Below are positions 40,511-57,800 of a stretch of DNA of 64,000 nt, one piece after another. Position 1 is the first letter of the stretch, and every line of letters starts with the position of its first letter. Origin of the DNA: Coturnix japonica (taxonomy: Eukaryota > Chordata > Aves > Galliformes > Phasianidae); assembly GCF_001577835.2 (NCBI RefSeq), contig NC_029542.1, positions 4,447,060-4,511,059 of the forward strand, in the 5' to 3' direction. The position numbers were made by a program, and so were the translations under genes. The notes under the pieces are model-generated. The model had not been told where the DNA came from. It saw only the letters and a list, made by a program, of their open reading frames with translations, and ran no database searches.

Positions 40511-40830
40511 CCCCGCAGCCGCCCCGCTCCCGCTGCCCCCCGGCCCAGCTCCCCCTCCACGATCGCTGCCGGCTGTTCCGGCTCCGGCAGAAATGACGGG
40601 CAATGAGCGCGCCGGGCCCGCCCGCAGCCCCCCCCCGTGAAATGAGCTCAGGGCGGCTCCGCCCCTGCGGCCAAAGCGGGGTTTATTTTCGTTTTCTATC
40701 TCCGTTTTATCGGATAACCGCGCAGCCCCTCCCCGCCCCCCCCGGCCCCGACGGGGCGACGCGAGCAGAGGAACGAATCGCAAATAAGAAACGACACAAA
40801 AGAGGCCGCTGTGCGCCGCCTGGAGCGGGG
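40511..40830 (-). promoter_or_regulatory. GHDC CpG-island promoter region
   Basis: GC- and CpG-rich sequence spanning the first exon and extending to about 40640. No TATA box or extra exon is recognised. Confidence 0.5.
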
Positions 40831-40842
40831 CGTCCTTTTATT

Positions 40843-40890
40843 AAAAAACAAAACAAAACAAAACAAAACGAAAAACAAACAAAAAAAATC
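40843..40890. repeat. (AAAAC)n-rich simple repeat
   Basis: Four AAAAC-type units followed by A-rich sequence in the short spacer between the GHDC promoter and the end of STAT5B. Confidence 0.9.
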
Positions 40891-41083
40891 CAAACCAGCG
40901 GAGTTCGGTTCGCTTTACTTTGCCCCGGGCAACGCCTGCAGCTCCCGAACCTCCTGCCCCGACCCCAGCCTGGCGGGTGCGGTTGAGGGGCCCCTTCCCC
41001 CGGAGCAGAGCGGGCCGGGAGCCGCCCCCTCCCCGAGACACACGTGAAACCCAGAGCTTTTGTGTTACAAAAATAGTCCGTGC

Positions 41084-41089
41084 TTTATT
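41084..41089 (-). terminator. Poly(A) signal of STAT5B
   Basis: AATAAA on the minus strand about 670 bases beyond the stop codon. A second signal at 40837-40842 could serve as a distal site. Confidence 0.65.
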
Positions 41090-41758
41090 TACTCTGTGGT
41101 AGAAAAATAACATCGCCAGGGAACCAGAGGTTCTGGGACACGGATGGGACGGGCCGGGGTGGGGGGGAAGAGGGGCCCCTTCTCGCCCCCGCCGCCTCCT
41201 GCCCGCCCCTCGCTGCGCTTCCTCCCTCCCCGCAGCCCCCCCCGCCTTTCCCTCGCAGGGGCGCAGGAGGGGACGCACCCGGAGCCGGGAGGGCTCCGCA
41301 GCCGTCGGGGGCAGAGGAGGAGATGGGGTCCCGGAGGGGACTCCGACACCGCAGACTGCCACCCCCCGCCCGGGGAACAGGGTCACCGCGATAGAACATC
41401 GATACGCACACGTACATCCTTAGTGACGGCTGCAGAAAGCAAACCCGCGGCCGGGACTCCCCGTTCCTCCCCGAGGCTGCGGGGAGCGGGGCAGCACCAG
41501 TGCGAGCAGAAGCGGAAAGCCGAAGCTGGGCCTTGTAAAAAGAACATACAGGAAAAACCATGCGACAAATCCGCTGCCTTTTATACAAGGGCATAAACAT
41601 CAAAGAGCTGGACACCACCCTGCGTTTGGGGACAGCACAGAGCAAATCTGTGGGGCGAGAACCCCCCCGTGGCTGCCAGCCTCTCGGTTGGGCACAGAGA
41701 CACAAACACGGCAGTCCCCGCTGCGCTGGGGGCCGATGTGGGGCCGCGTGGCCGCCGG

Positions 41759-46447
<4,689 letters not shown>

Positions 46448-49400
46448 TCACCACCTGCGGGGACACATCATCAGCACCACGCAGGGACCCCACACCGGGC
46501 ACCCCCAGAGCACCCCAAAGGGACGGGGGGGATCTCAGCTCTGCGTCACCACTCTGTTCTAGGAAAAGCCATTGGAGAGCTTGCAGGCATTCATGAATGT
46601 CTCTGCTGCCTCGGCCACAGTGCTGCCATTTCCCTTTGCTGCACCACAGACTCACAGTCAGGGAAGCGAGGGCTGGGACTGGCAAGGAGCCCCGCTGTCA
46701 ATAGGGCCGAGCAGCCTCAGCAGCCCCAGCAGCGCAGGTTCTGGATGCAGGCACACAGCCCTGGCATCCCCACGGGCAGGGAGCAGCCACGCACACAGCA
46801 AACAGAGCCAGGACTGCAGAGAGACGGCACCTACCCAGTGCCAGACCTTTCCCCCACTCCCCACCCCACACAGGAAGAGGAACAATAACCGAGTTGGCTA
46901 AAAATGATTTTTTCCCTTATAAAAAGCAAGGAACATTTCCCCATTCACAGAAGAGACAGTGAGCTAGAAATTCTGCTGGAAAGGGAGGCCGGGGGGAGGC
47001 AATAAAAACAGAAAGCAATGAGGAAAAGGGTACGGGGGGAGGCTGATAGCAACGCACGCGCAGGCAGTTAGCAATTGCTGACCATTGATAAGAGGCACTG
47101 ATGGAAATGCCACTGCTGGCAGAGCTGCAGAGGATGCCAGGAATGGTTTTACTGCATCAGGAAGGGATGGAACCCAGGGAGCAGCCCAGGCCCAGCACAG
47201 AAACATCAGCACGGACAAAAGAACAAACAAATGTTGCTCCTCCTATCAAGAAAATGGTGATATATTCCATCTTACAGCAGCAGAACACTTCCTACTCCAC
47301 TTCAATGGGTTGTTAAGCAACAAGTATTAATCTGCCGCTGCGGTCAGCTCACCGTTAGGGCACACAAAAGGCTCTGCCCTTGGAGCAGGAGATGGGAACA
47401 TCACAGTGGGAAGGGCGGGCAGAATGGGAGCGCTGGGGGGGGGGGGAACAGGACAGCCCTGAAAGGCACCCCATGGGCACTAGGATGAGACCTGCAGCCA
47501 AAGAAAAGCATCACTGATGCAGCCACAGGCATTTCTCCACACTGCTTGTTTTCTGCCTCATCCGCAGGCTGGGGAACCTCCCCGGGAGCTGCAGGGCTGC
47601 AGAGTGCGGCAGGAAGCACAATGCTGCAACTGCTGTGGCCTCGTTGTTGTGCATGGAGCTGCCCCACCATGGGAACCAACCACGAGCACAGCAGACATTC
47701 CCAAAAGATGCAGAAACCTCTGGTGCCACATCCCCATCCCAGCCCCACCCTGTCCCCATTCCATCCTGCTCCTGCATCCTCAGGACACAGCCCCAGCAGC
47801 CATGTCGCAGTCAGATCCATCCTTCAGCAGCACCAGGGTCAGCTGCAGCAGTCAGCCACATGCACGCTCAAACAATTGCAGGAGACACATAATTGCAGTG
47901 GTTTAAGCTACTTTGCATTTAGTTAGTCCTGGCAGTGAGCTATAATCCCACCCATTACCACAGCTCGGTTAACCAGCAGCAACTCAACAAGCCACAGCAA
48001 CTTGCCTGCTGGTGACTTAATGCTTGCAGTGCTGTGCTCACGGTGGGACAGTTGTTGTGGAGGGGGACAGCGGGGACAGCTTGGGGAGGGGAGCCCGGCA
48101 GGATCGGGTGGGAAATGCCAGGAGCTTCACTGCCCAATTAGTATTACAAAATGGATGAAACGCAGCCAAAATAGGTTTCCTAGAGGGCTCAAGGCAGCAA
48201 CATGAGGGAGATGGGAGCACCTCTGAGTCCAGGGGTGGCCAAGGGACCCAGCAGGAGCTGCAGTCAGAATGGGCTGTGATCACAACCACCATTGCCCCAG
48301 AGCCTCCCATGCACAGCAGCAGGCTGGCAGCCAGCTCCAGCCATGAGCTGCAGGAAAGCCACAGCCCAGCGGCAAACAGACAAAAGGAGGGAAATGTCTC
48401 ATAGGGTGAGGCTGGCAGTCACAATCCTGCGTGCAAGGAGCCCCAGCATGGGCAGCACCTGCCCAAGGACCACTGCCTTCAGGCTGCTGCTGCCCTGGTG
48501 AGCCAGCTCCAGCTGAGCTCAGGATGCCCCTGAGATGCTGTAAGCTGCTTTTCACATGGATGCTGTGGGGTGCTCATAGGATGTTCATGGCACACAGCCC
48601 TGGGATGCTCGCAGGATGCTCACAGTACATGGCTGTGGGATGCTTGCAGGGCCCCCACATCATGCTTGAAACACACAACCCCTCTAGGGATGATGGCCCC
48701 TGTGCTCACACCAGTACACCCACTGACTGCAGCCCCCAGTCCCCCATGTGCTCTGAAGAGTCAGGTAAAGCACTGGGGGGACACACACCAAGGGGCTGTG
48801 GCTGCTCCTGCCCCATGTGCCCCTCTGTCACAGCAGTGCCCGCACTGTCCTTTGCATGGTGCTCCCCCAGCCCCAAGCAGGGGCGTCTGGGTGCAATTTC
48901 CTCCCAGCAGGGAGCAGTTGCCCCCCCTTCCTCCCCCTGTGCTACAGCTGCGGTGCCGACTCCACAGCAGCCCTGTGCCTGCCAAGGTAAACACACAGAC
49001 ACGTGGTTTCCCAGCACCTCCGGGAGCCCACGATCCCTTCCAGGTCAGAGATGGCCTCGCTGGTGGCCACAGAGCTGGACCCCATGCACCCCATGGGCTG
49101 GTGCTCCCAGAGGGGCACTGTGCCATAGCAGGGACCCACATCCCACAGAGAAAAGCAGCTCACACCAGGTCTCACCCAGAGCTGGATGCGGCCCCATCCC
49201 ACTGGCTCTAGAAGAAGTGATGCCAACAGCCAGCAGCAGCCTCTCAGCACATGGATGGGGCCGGTTCCCCCACACAGACACCCATGTGCTGCTATCCCTG
49301 CACCACACCAGGGATGCACACAGTCCCCCAGGCAGCCCCTCTCAGCTGAGCTGCCCCTGGTGCCACCCCAGCTCAGTCCCTTCACCTCCTAAGTGGCTGC

Positions 49401-51218
49401 CACATGCTGCATCCAGCCCTGAAGACATGAAGGGCTCTGTGTGCACCCAAAGGGCCCCGGAGCCCACGGCCACCCTGGGCTCAGAAAGCCCCAAGCACAG
49501 TCCCTGGCTCCTCCGCATCGCGGGGCCAGCAGTGCGGGCTGGGCTGCCACCCCCCACCTGTGCACTCATCCTGGGGCCATACTCACCAGGGTCCGCTCGC
49601 TGCAGCCTGCAGGGCAGCACAGTGCTGGCTCCGGGCAGGCACTGCCGGCACAGCCGGGTCCCGGCGCGGCCGTTTTGCAGGCTGCGTGCTACAGGAAGGA
49701 GCTGAGAGCAGCTATTTCCTTCCAAAATGTCAGCTGCCTGCGCAGCCGGGCAGCGCTGTGCTCCGGCTGCTTCCTTCCACCACCTGCACAGCACAACTGG
49801 GGGCACAGGGATGGCACCCTGCCCTCATCCCTCCCACCTCCCCTTTGTGGGACGCAGCCTCAACCTGTGCTGTTGAGCCCCCCCGGACACCAGCCCCAGG
49901 GGGAAGCGCTGAGGATGGACACGGGGGGTTTGTGCTCACCTGCACCTTGTGGCTCCGCTCGGCATCAGAGCTGAGCCCACAGCCCCTGCCTTCCCCAAAC
50001 ACCCACAGAGCAGCCGCTGTGCTGGGATCAGCACTGTTTGCCCCTTCTACACCCACATTCGGTTTCCAGCTTTCAGCTGTGAGATGGAGGCAGTGGCGGG
50101 TTCAGGAGAGCTCCTTCTAGAAGCTCAGTGCTTTGATGGGGTTTGTCTCATGCTGAAGAGCAGCAGCAGCTGAGGGCTCAGCCCCAGCGGCACTGAGAGG
50201 CAGTGGGATCAACTCCTGCCACACTGCATGGGGGACTGGGGCAGCAGAACACCGGGCTGCTGCTGGCACTCACAGCTGGCAGCAGTGGGGGAGAAATTCA
50301 GTGTTTCCTCCCCGGCAGCCGCTGGGCAGAGGCGCGGTGCCCACTCTGGGCTCTCCCATCCGGCAGAGGCCACACAGCCCTGCAGCGTCAGGAGCCAAAA
50401 ATGGAGAACTTGCAGCAGTGCAGGAACAGGGGAACCCCGAGTGAGCGCCGCGAGGAGGGCGGCCTGTGTGTGTCCTGCACGGGCAGGGACCGGAGCTGCA
50501 CCCGCTGCCCAGCACCAGCCCGGGGCCAGCAGTGCCCTCACATAATATCAATCAGAGTCATTACATTCATTTTTATTTGCCCTCTGACACTCGAGGGTTT
50601 GGGGACGTGTGGCTCCCCCTTCAGATTTTCCCTTACAACCACAGAGGCCCAGCAGCCCACGTAAAAAACAAACCAGCAAAATACCCAGTGAAATCCCAGC
50701 GAAATCCCTTGAATCCAGGGGCTGACAGCAGCTCCCGCACACTGCAGCGCTTCTGACCACGTGCAGCGCTTTCCTGATGCTACACAACACCATAAGAGCT
50801 CAGCCAACAGCTCCTGGGGATGCAGCACCACGCCAGGCACGCTGCTAATCCCTGCCCAGGACCTGGGCTGGGCGGGAGGATGCGGGGATTAAGCCCGTCA
50901 CAGCATCGAATTAGCCCCGATTTGGGTCTGGAGACACAATTTCATTTTATCTGGCATGCCTCAGTGAGCGCACACAATCGCACTAATCCATTCACCTTTC
51001 AAGCTGGATTTGCAGAGCGGAGCCCATTTGGGGCAGTGCAGGCACCAACTGCCCCATCCCAGCAGGAGCCGGCGGGGCACGAGCAGCAGCCCCAGGTCCT
51101 GGCACCCCCACATGGCACCGCAGAGCTGGGCGGGCAGAGCAAACCCTGCTGCAGGGAGGGGGGCACACAGACAGCCAGGAAGCTGACAGAGGGAATGGGA
51201 ATAAACAACTCAGAGACG

Positions 51219-51257
51219 GCCATTTGCCATTTGCCATTTGCCATTTGCTATTTGCCA
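51219..51257. repeat. Heptamer tandem repeat GCCATTT
   Basis: Four perfect copies of GCCATTT, one GCTATTT variant and a 4-base partial copy, within the upstream intronic region of STAT5B. Confidence 0.95.
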
Positions 51258-54245
51258 GCACAGTTCTCATTCAGATCGACACCCTGGGCCCGAGGTTCCT
51301 CACGTGGTGGCACAGGATGCATTGCTGGCTCTCGTGCCCATGGAGCCCACAGACACGGGGGGGAATTGGTCGGGTCCTGCACTGCAGCTTCTGCCCACAC
51401 ACCGATGGGGAGCAGCAGCCATTCCCCAGAACATTTCCAGGAGCGCAGGGTGAATAATGGGTTTAGAACAGGAGCGGGCCGGGCCGAGGCAGCTGCGCCA
51501 CGGAGCACAGAAGAGCCGGAGCTCCTTCTGAACAGCACCACACAGGACAGGGATCGTTTTACAGCCGTACTTCAGCCCACGCCGGCGCTGCGATGCGCCA
51601 CAAGCGGAGCTGCCTTTCCTCTGCTCGGAGCTCTGCAGGCGGCAACGGAGCACGCGGAGCACGAACCCGGAGCACGAACCCGGCGGCGCGGCCCCACCGT
51701 CAGCCTGTTCCCCAATTCCCTCCCCGGGCACGGCCGCGCTAAAGCCGGTATTTACATCTGACAACAACAGGAAGGCACGAAGTCACAGCGAAAAATGGAG
51801 ATTGCAAAACTCACCGGCGACCGCTTGAGCGAGCTACAGCCCGGCTGCGGCATTGCCAGAGCCGCGGAGCGGGGCCGGGCAGCGGCGCATCGCCGGCAAC
51901 ACGGAGCAGCGCACGGCGGGGAGAGAACGCTGCCAGCCCCTCTGGTGCGGAGAGATGGGAGGATTCTGCTTTATCAGCAAGTCAGCTCTCCCCTATCGGC
52001 CAGGAAGCCGCGCTCACACGCCTGCCTCCCCCTCGACGTTTCCCAACGAGGCAGGGAGAAGCAGTTCACGGCAATGTACCTTTTATCAGCCAGCAGATGT
52101 TGCTAGAACTGTTACTGCATGTAACATTCGGGCATGCCCAGCGCAGCCTGCAGCCCCGCGCCGGACACGCGGTGCCAGAGTAAACACCCCCACCCCCACC
52201 CCCTCCTGGGATCAAAACACTTGGGGGTTGCAAAATAGACACCCCATGAAAGGAAAGGAACGCCACCGCCACGCTACAGCTGTCGAGTCCGCTTCACCCG
52301 GAGCACTCGGAGCCGGGGACAGCTGAACCCAGACGGCAGCTGGAGCGACACAGCGGCCGGAGCGCAGCCCCGCTGGGGGGAGCAGAGCGGTGCCAGTCTC
52401 CCTTTTCTCCCCCAGAATCGGGCTGGGGCACGGAGCCCCGCAAGGCGGGCACCCCGCCGGGTCCCGGGCACTGCCAGGAGGTCTCTGAGCCTTACAGTAA
52501 TTCCTCGCAAACCAGAAAGTCATTTCCCAGCTGTCGGGGCCGCTTTACTGTATGAGGCACGGCACCGTCACCGCTCGCCACCGGCCGCCCACACGCTGCA
52601 GGAGCGCAGGGAGAAGGGATTTTTCGCACACAGTGTATCTGGGTTTTGCTATCACTCGAGAGAGAGCTGGGAAACCCCACGGCAAAGCCCTCGCAGCCCG
52701 TTTGGAGTCAGCACTTCCCCTGCAGCAGGAGGGGAGGTCCCGCAGACGCTCTGTGTCACCCCCAGCACTGAAGCCTCTCCCCTTCCCCGAGCACTTGGGA
52801 GAGCATCCCTGGGAGGCCACGGCCCGCCCCGAAGCGTCAGCATGGCCCTGCAAAGGGAGGGACGAGGCGGGCACACCAAAGAATCAACTGCTAGAGGCCG
52901 AGCACCGCAGGAAAAGCCATGAAACCTGGAGCTGGTGACAGCAGCATCCAGTACATGCCACCCAGGACAGACTGCCCGCACCTCAGGGCTCCTGCCACGC
53001 TGCAGCACAGCGTTCCCCTCCCGGTACAACACACGGCAATGGTCTCCATCCTCACACCCGGGCCTCTCAGCCACAACCCTGATAGCTCTCGGAGCTCCCA
53101 TGCTCGCTGCTGCCCCGCTACGGGCAGGTGAGCAGAAATCCATAAAACCCACCTGGAGCCACTTGCCAGACCCTCAGCACACCCCTCCTGCTGCACCTCC
53201 AGGTGCAGGATTGCTTTGATGGCAGGAGCACAGCCCAGCTTCAGGCTGGCCCAGTCACAGGGACCCACAGCACTGCCCAGGATCCCCAGCACCCAGTGAC
53301 CCACAGGTGGCAATTCTGGGGCACATACAGCTCTGTGCTGCAGGTCCCAGGGCAGCCCACACCATGTTGCCAGTGGGACACACACCTGCCTGCACCCTCC
53401 TTGCTTCCCAGGGATGTCAACAAGGTGCAATGGCATTTCAGGGTGCAGCCCATGTTCCCCCAGAGCACCTGGGCCAAGTAGCACGTATTGCTTCAGACGA
53501 TGTGCTCCAAAAATCACAGTCCTGCACAGGCTGATGGGGACCATCCTGAGCGTGTTCTGCTGTTAGTGAGCACTGCTCCATGTCACACCGTGGTCCCACA
53601 GGGCCACCTCCCACCCCACACCGTGCAGTGCTCCCGGATGAGGTGAGGTCCCCATGGCACAGCCCTCACCAGGGCCAGCACTGGCAGCCGGGGTCACCCA
53701 GCTCACCCTGCCTGGCAAGAGCTCACAGCCCTGACAGCTCCCATACGGCAGCAGACAGGTGGTGGTTCTCACTCCCAGGGGTCGCAATCAGCGCTGCACA
53801 GCACTGGCCGGCAAGTGGGTTGGGCGAAAGGCCACCATCAGTGCCGTGCAGGACAGCGCTGCTGTGCCCGACTTGGACGGGAATTTATTTTCCATCCCAG
53901 TTCAACTCTGCCCAACACAAACCCCATAGATGTGCCAGGGTCCCCGCACGGCCCCATCCCCAGCTCCGTGTGCGCTCTCAGAGCTCTCCCCGGGTTCAGC
54001 CCCGCGTTGCTCCGCTCCCCGACTCGAGATGCGCGGTGGCTCCGCGCAGCGGTCGCGCAAAGTCCGCGCAACCCCGGGGGCGTGCGCAAGGCCCAGCCCG
54101 CACCTGCCGGCCCCGGGGCCGCCGCTCCGTCCCGGTCCCGAGGGAGCGCAGAGAGGCCGCGGGCCTCAGCGCCGGGCCACGCCGCCAAGTTGCGTTTGTT
54201 CGCTGCGGGTTACGAAACACCCAAAATATTTACAGAAGGGAGGAG

Positions 54246-54360
54246 AAAAATCATTGCAAAAAAAAAAAAAAAAAGGAAAAAGACTCCCCCAACCCCCAAA
54301 AAAAGCGACAAAAAGCAGCAAAAAACGGCACAACAAACCAACCCGGAGCAAAACAAACCG
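54246..54360. repeat. A-rich low-complexity tract
   Basis: A run of about 17 A's is followed by about 100 bases of A-rich sequence with short C and G interruptions, at the edge of the STAT5B CpG island. Nothing before it resembles a coding sequence, so it does not look like a retrocopy tail. Confidence 0.7.
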
Positions 54361-54369
54361 ACGGAGCCC

Positions 54370-54850
54370 AACCGCCACCTCCAGCCCCGACGGCTCCTTC
54401 TCACGGCCGCCCCCCGCAGGTGCCCAACGCGCGGCCCCCCCCGACCGGCCCGTTCGCAACGCGCTGCTCGGCCCGTTCCGGCCGCCCGGGGCCGCCCCCC
54501 GCCCTGTTTACGGCCGCGGAAAACGAAAGCGGCGGCGGCGGCGCGGCCCCGTTCGGCGGCGATGGCGGCCCCGCGCCCGTTCCTACCTGCGGCCGCGGCG
54601 GCGGCTGCGGCTCCGCTACTCCGGCGGCTCTCGGCGCTCGGATCCGCCGCCGCTCTGCCCCCTCCGGCCGCCGCCGCCGCCGCCGCCCGCCGCCGCCGCC
54701 CGGCCCGGCCCGGCCCGCGAGCACCGCCCCCGTCGCGGCACCGCCCCGCGCCGCCCCGCCCCCGGCACCGACACCGCCCCCGGGCACCGGCACCGGGCAC
54801 CGGCAGGAGCAGGGGGCATCGGTACCGGTACCGGGCAGCTGGTACTGAGA
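54370..54850 (-). promoter_or_regulatory. Probable main STAT5B promoter CpG island and first exon
   Basis: This is among the most CpG-dense stretches of the window. A good donor (GCAG then GTAGGAAC on the minus strand) ends at 54587, consistent with an untranslated first exon to its right. It includes an interferon-response-like word, GAAAACGAAAG, at 54519-54529. Confidence 0.5.
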
Positions 54851-57800
54851 GCCAGCATGGCTCCTGGGCGGTAGAGCCTGTATTGGGCGCTGATGGGTGC
54901 CAACGCCGGGCAGCGAGCAATGGCACGGGAAGCGGTGCCGGTACCGGGCACAGATAACGGAACGGGCCTTTGCACCACCCCCGGCACAGAGCTGGGCCTG
55001 GGGCAGATGCAGGTTGTGCTCGGGCTGAGAGGGGAGCACAAAGCAGCAGCGGGCACGGTGGTGGGCATCGGGGAACCCGGTCCAGAACCGGGCACCGGTG
55101 CTGGGGTTCAGCAGTGCCGCCAAGCACATGATGCCCGTCCACCGTTTCTTGTACCCCAGCGTCCTTGCTGCCGCAGCGCTGGGTGATTGCACCAGGCCCA
55201 TCGTGAACCGAGATCAATCCCTTTGGGACGCTGCCGCCCCCTCACTCCTGCTGTGACTCCTGGCACGGGGAGCGCGGCTGACCCGGCTGCTGCACCGCGG
55301 GGCGCTGCCGGGTGCGGGGCGCTGGGGATCCCGGTGCGGGCTGGTTGCGGCGGGGCAGGAAGCAATATTCGCTGCGCTCGTTTCTGCTCGAGCGCTCTCG
55401 CTGCCGCATGGGATCTCCTGGGCTTTCGCTTTCGTTACCAGTTAATCTTCTGCGGCCTGAAAAACTCTGCAGGGAAACTCAGCGGGGTGCCCAGCGCTGC
55501 GCCCAGGCCGAGAGCGGCTCCGCTTGTCTGCGTGCCGCGGTGGGAGCGCTCGGGCAGGATCCTTATCAGCGGAGTTAATGAGCCGGCAATTGCAAATCAC
55601 TCCGCAGTCATGTAAGAGCGTGGCCCCGAGTTCTCACCTCTGCACTTTTTGTCTCTTGCTTTTGTATTAAAGCCTTCCTGGAGCCTGCGGCAGACGGAGC
55701 TCTGCGGGATGCCCCGGCCAGGCAGGCCCTGCAGAGCAGCCCAGCACCGACGCTGCCCGCCGGGAGGGCGAGGGGCAGAGCCCGGCGCTGCCTGCGGGTG
55801 TGTTGGGGATGCGCCGCCTGCGCCGGGGCTGACATCGCTGCTGCCGGAGCTGGAGCTGAGCTGGGAGCCCCGCGAGCAGCAGTCGGCCTTTTTCCACTAA
55901 GAAAAAGGAAAAGAGTGTGGAAATCAACACAAGCCTTGTACCCGCTGCCCTCCCTGCTTTACTAGGAAATCTTGCGCTCCATGAGTTGCATCACACGGTC
56001 TCACATGTTTCACAATTCCTGGCCCACGGAATCGACCAGCTCCAGCAGTCAGGCACCAGCTGCTCTGCTGAGAGCACTGAGGTCGCAGCAGCCCCTGACA
56101 CAGCCCTGAAGGGCAGCATTCCTGGGCAGGGCCTGGGGGTGCACCCATGGGGAGGGTGTGCGATGAGCACAACGTCTGCTCCCTCTACCCTTCCTTCTGA
56201 GTTCTTCCATCTCTTATTAGAAGGGAGAAGAAATGGGGAAAAAAGCAATGATGGGAGATCATGTGGAGAGCCCCTCCATCTCCAAAGGGCAACGGAATCA
56301 AGTCAAATGTAAATCTGAGTTTCACTGCAAACAAACTCACTCCTCAGGACGTCCCTCACATCACTGCTCAGGAAGCCTCAAAAAGCATCTGGAAGGTAAA
56401 CGGTGGCCGGGCTGAGCCGTGGCCAAGCTCAGATGAGCTCAACAGGATGCAGTGTGACGCTGTGCATTCAGGGGAGAGTGGGAGCACTGGGCTTCGTAAT
56501 TGATTTCCTAGAAAATTGCCTCTCCTGCCTCCTGTGTTTGGAGCATGAGCGTGAGGAGCAGCAGCACAGTGGCCTTCTTCTCTAAGTGGCATCTCGAGGG
56601 TCTTAATTATTTCTGAGGACTGGAAGCATTTATTTAGGCAGCTGCTGGAGAGGTCCCAGCAGTGCTGGTTGCTGCCCTTCCCTCCCCCCCCTGCCAAAGC
56701 CCTCCCAGCACTTCTTGTAAGCAGGGCCCCTCCACATCCCTCTGTGCACAGCACGGGGCTCCAACAGAGCACAAAACCCATGGACAGGGTTGGCTGCAGA
56801 CCGGGCCCCGCAGCCCCCATGGGCTGTAAGCAGGACAGGAGGGCTCACTCAGGGCTCCGGCCTCTTCTTGCCTCCCCTTGGGCTCCCACATGGTCACAGA
56901 TATACGTTATAGTCAGAAGAGAACACAGCGATAATCCAGCCCCTGTAATAAAAAACAGATGAATCCCCAAATTAGTCACAGCCTCGTGTTTTCCCACTCC
57001 AACATCCTCAGTTTAAAACGCTCAGCAAGAGCGCAGCTACAGCAGGGCTGCAGTGGCACCGAAGGTCCTGCTGCTGTCTGCACGCTGCTCAGCTGCTGCT
57101 GCCATCACTGCAGCTTTCTTTGGGTGCTGCTGCTCCTTTGGGTGCTGCTGCTCAGGCTGCACCCACCTGCAGGGCAGACCCTCAGGGCTCCTCAGGCACT
57201 TTCCATGCAGGGCCATTTCCCAGCACTGAACTGCTCTTGTTCTCCTGCCACCACCCAGCCCTGAGTCACAGCCGATGCCTCTCAGAGCCCCACATGGCAC
57301 AGCCAGAGCCACCCGATGCCAGCAGCCCCCTCCCTGCAGCCCAGCCCATTTTCCCAGAGCCCAGCTTAAAGTTCTGCAGTGCCCCACACCGCCAGGCGCA
57401 GCCTCTGGGTTGCTTTGGCTTTTTTCAGTCCTTCTCATGCTCACGCAGTTGGGAAGGGGCCATTTCCTGCAGTGCTGACTCAGTCGTGCTGTGAGGTTCT
57501 TCCCACCTGCCCCACATCAGTGCTCAGTAACGATTTCCCAGCTGCACAGCTGGGAGGATCCAGCCGTCAGCTGGGCACAGGGTGGGCACAGAGGAGGGAA
57601 CCCCAACCTGCAGGAGAGGCACCCAGTGCATCGAGCACAGCTCCTTGGAATGCTGCTGCCCGCCCTGCAGGAAGGTGCCCAAGAACGGCATGTTCTGGGC
57701 AGCAAGACAGCTCTCAGATTTAACTAAAATGGTCCATAAATCGTCCTCTGGGGATCAGGGGGATACACACAGTGCTGCCAAATCCAGGGTGGCTGCTGGG

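Larger units (their letters stand above)
46455..54586 (-). other. STAT5B intron(s) in the 5' untranslated region
   Basis: Eight kilobases without a recognisable coding exon. Strong minus-strand donor sites in GC-rich context end at 49587 (CCTG then GTGAGT), 49941 (GCAG then GTGAGC) and 51815 (GCCG then GTGAGT), so alternative untranslated exons are plausible. A/T-rich islands occur near 46900-47330, 47870-48010 and 50540-51010. Confidence 0.5.

Noticed and set aside
39142-40596. A 484-residue plus-strand frame across GHDC
   Set aside because: Arg/Ala/Pro-rich translation with no family similarity; it is the antisense of real GHDC exons.
48431-49705. A 424-residue plus-strand frame within the STAT5B upstream intron
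   Set aside because: Low-complexity Pro/Ser/Cys-rich translation with no domain, no start context and no splice support.
54246-54300. Poly-A run as the tail of a processed pseudogene
   Set aside because: No coding similarity or target-site duplication is seen beside it; low-complexity sequence explains it.
53580-54848. A 422-residue plus-strand frame entering the STAT5B CpG island
   Set aside because: Shifts from unremarkable to Pro/Arg/Ala-rich and runs through an A-rich tract, giving poly-Lys. This is composition, not a gene.
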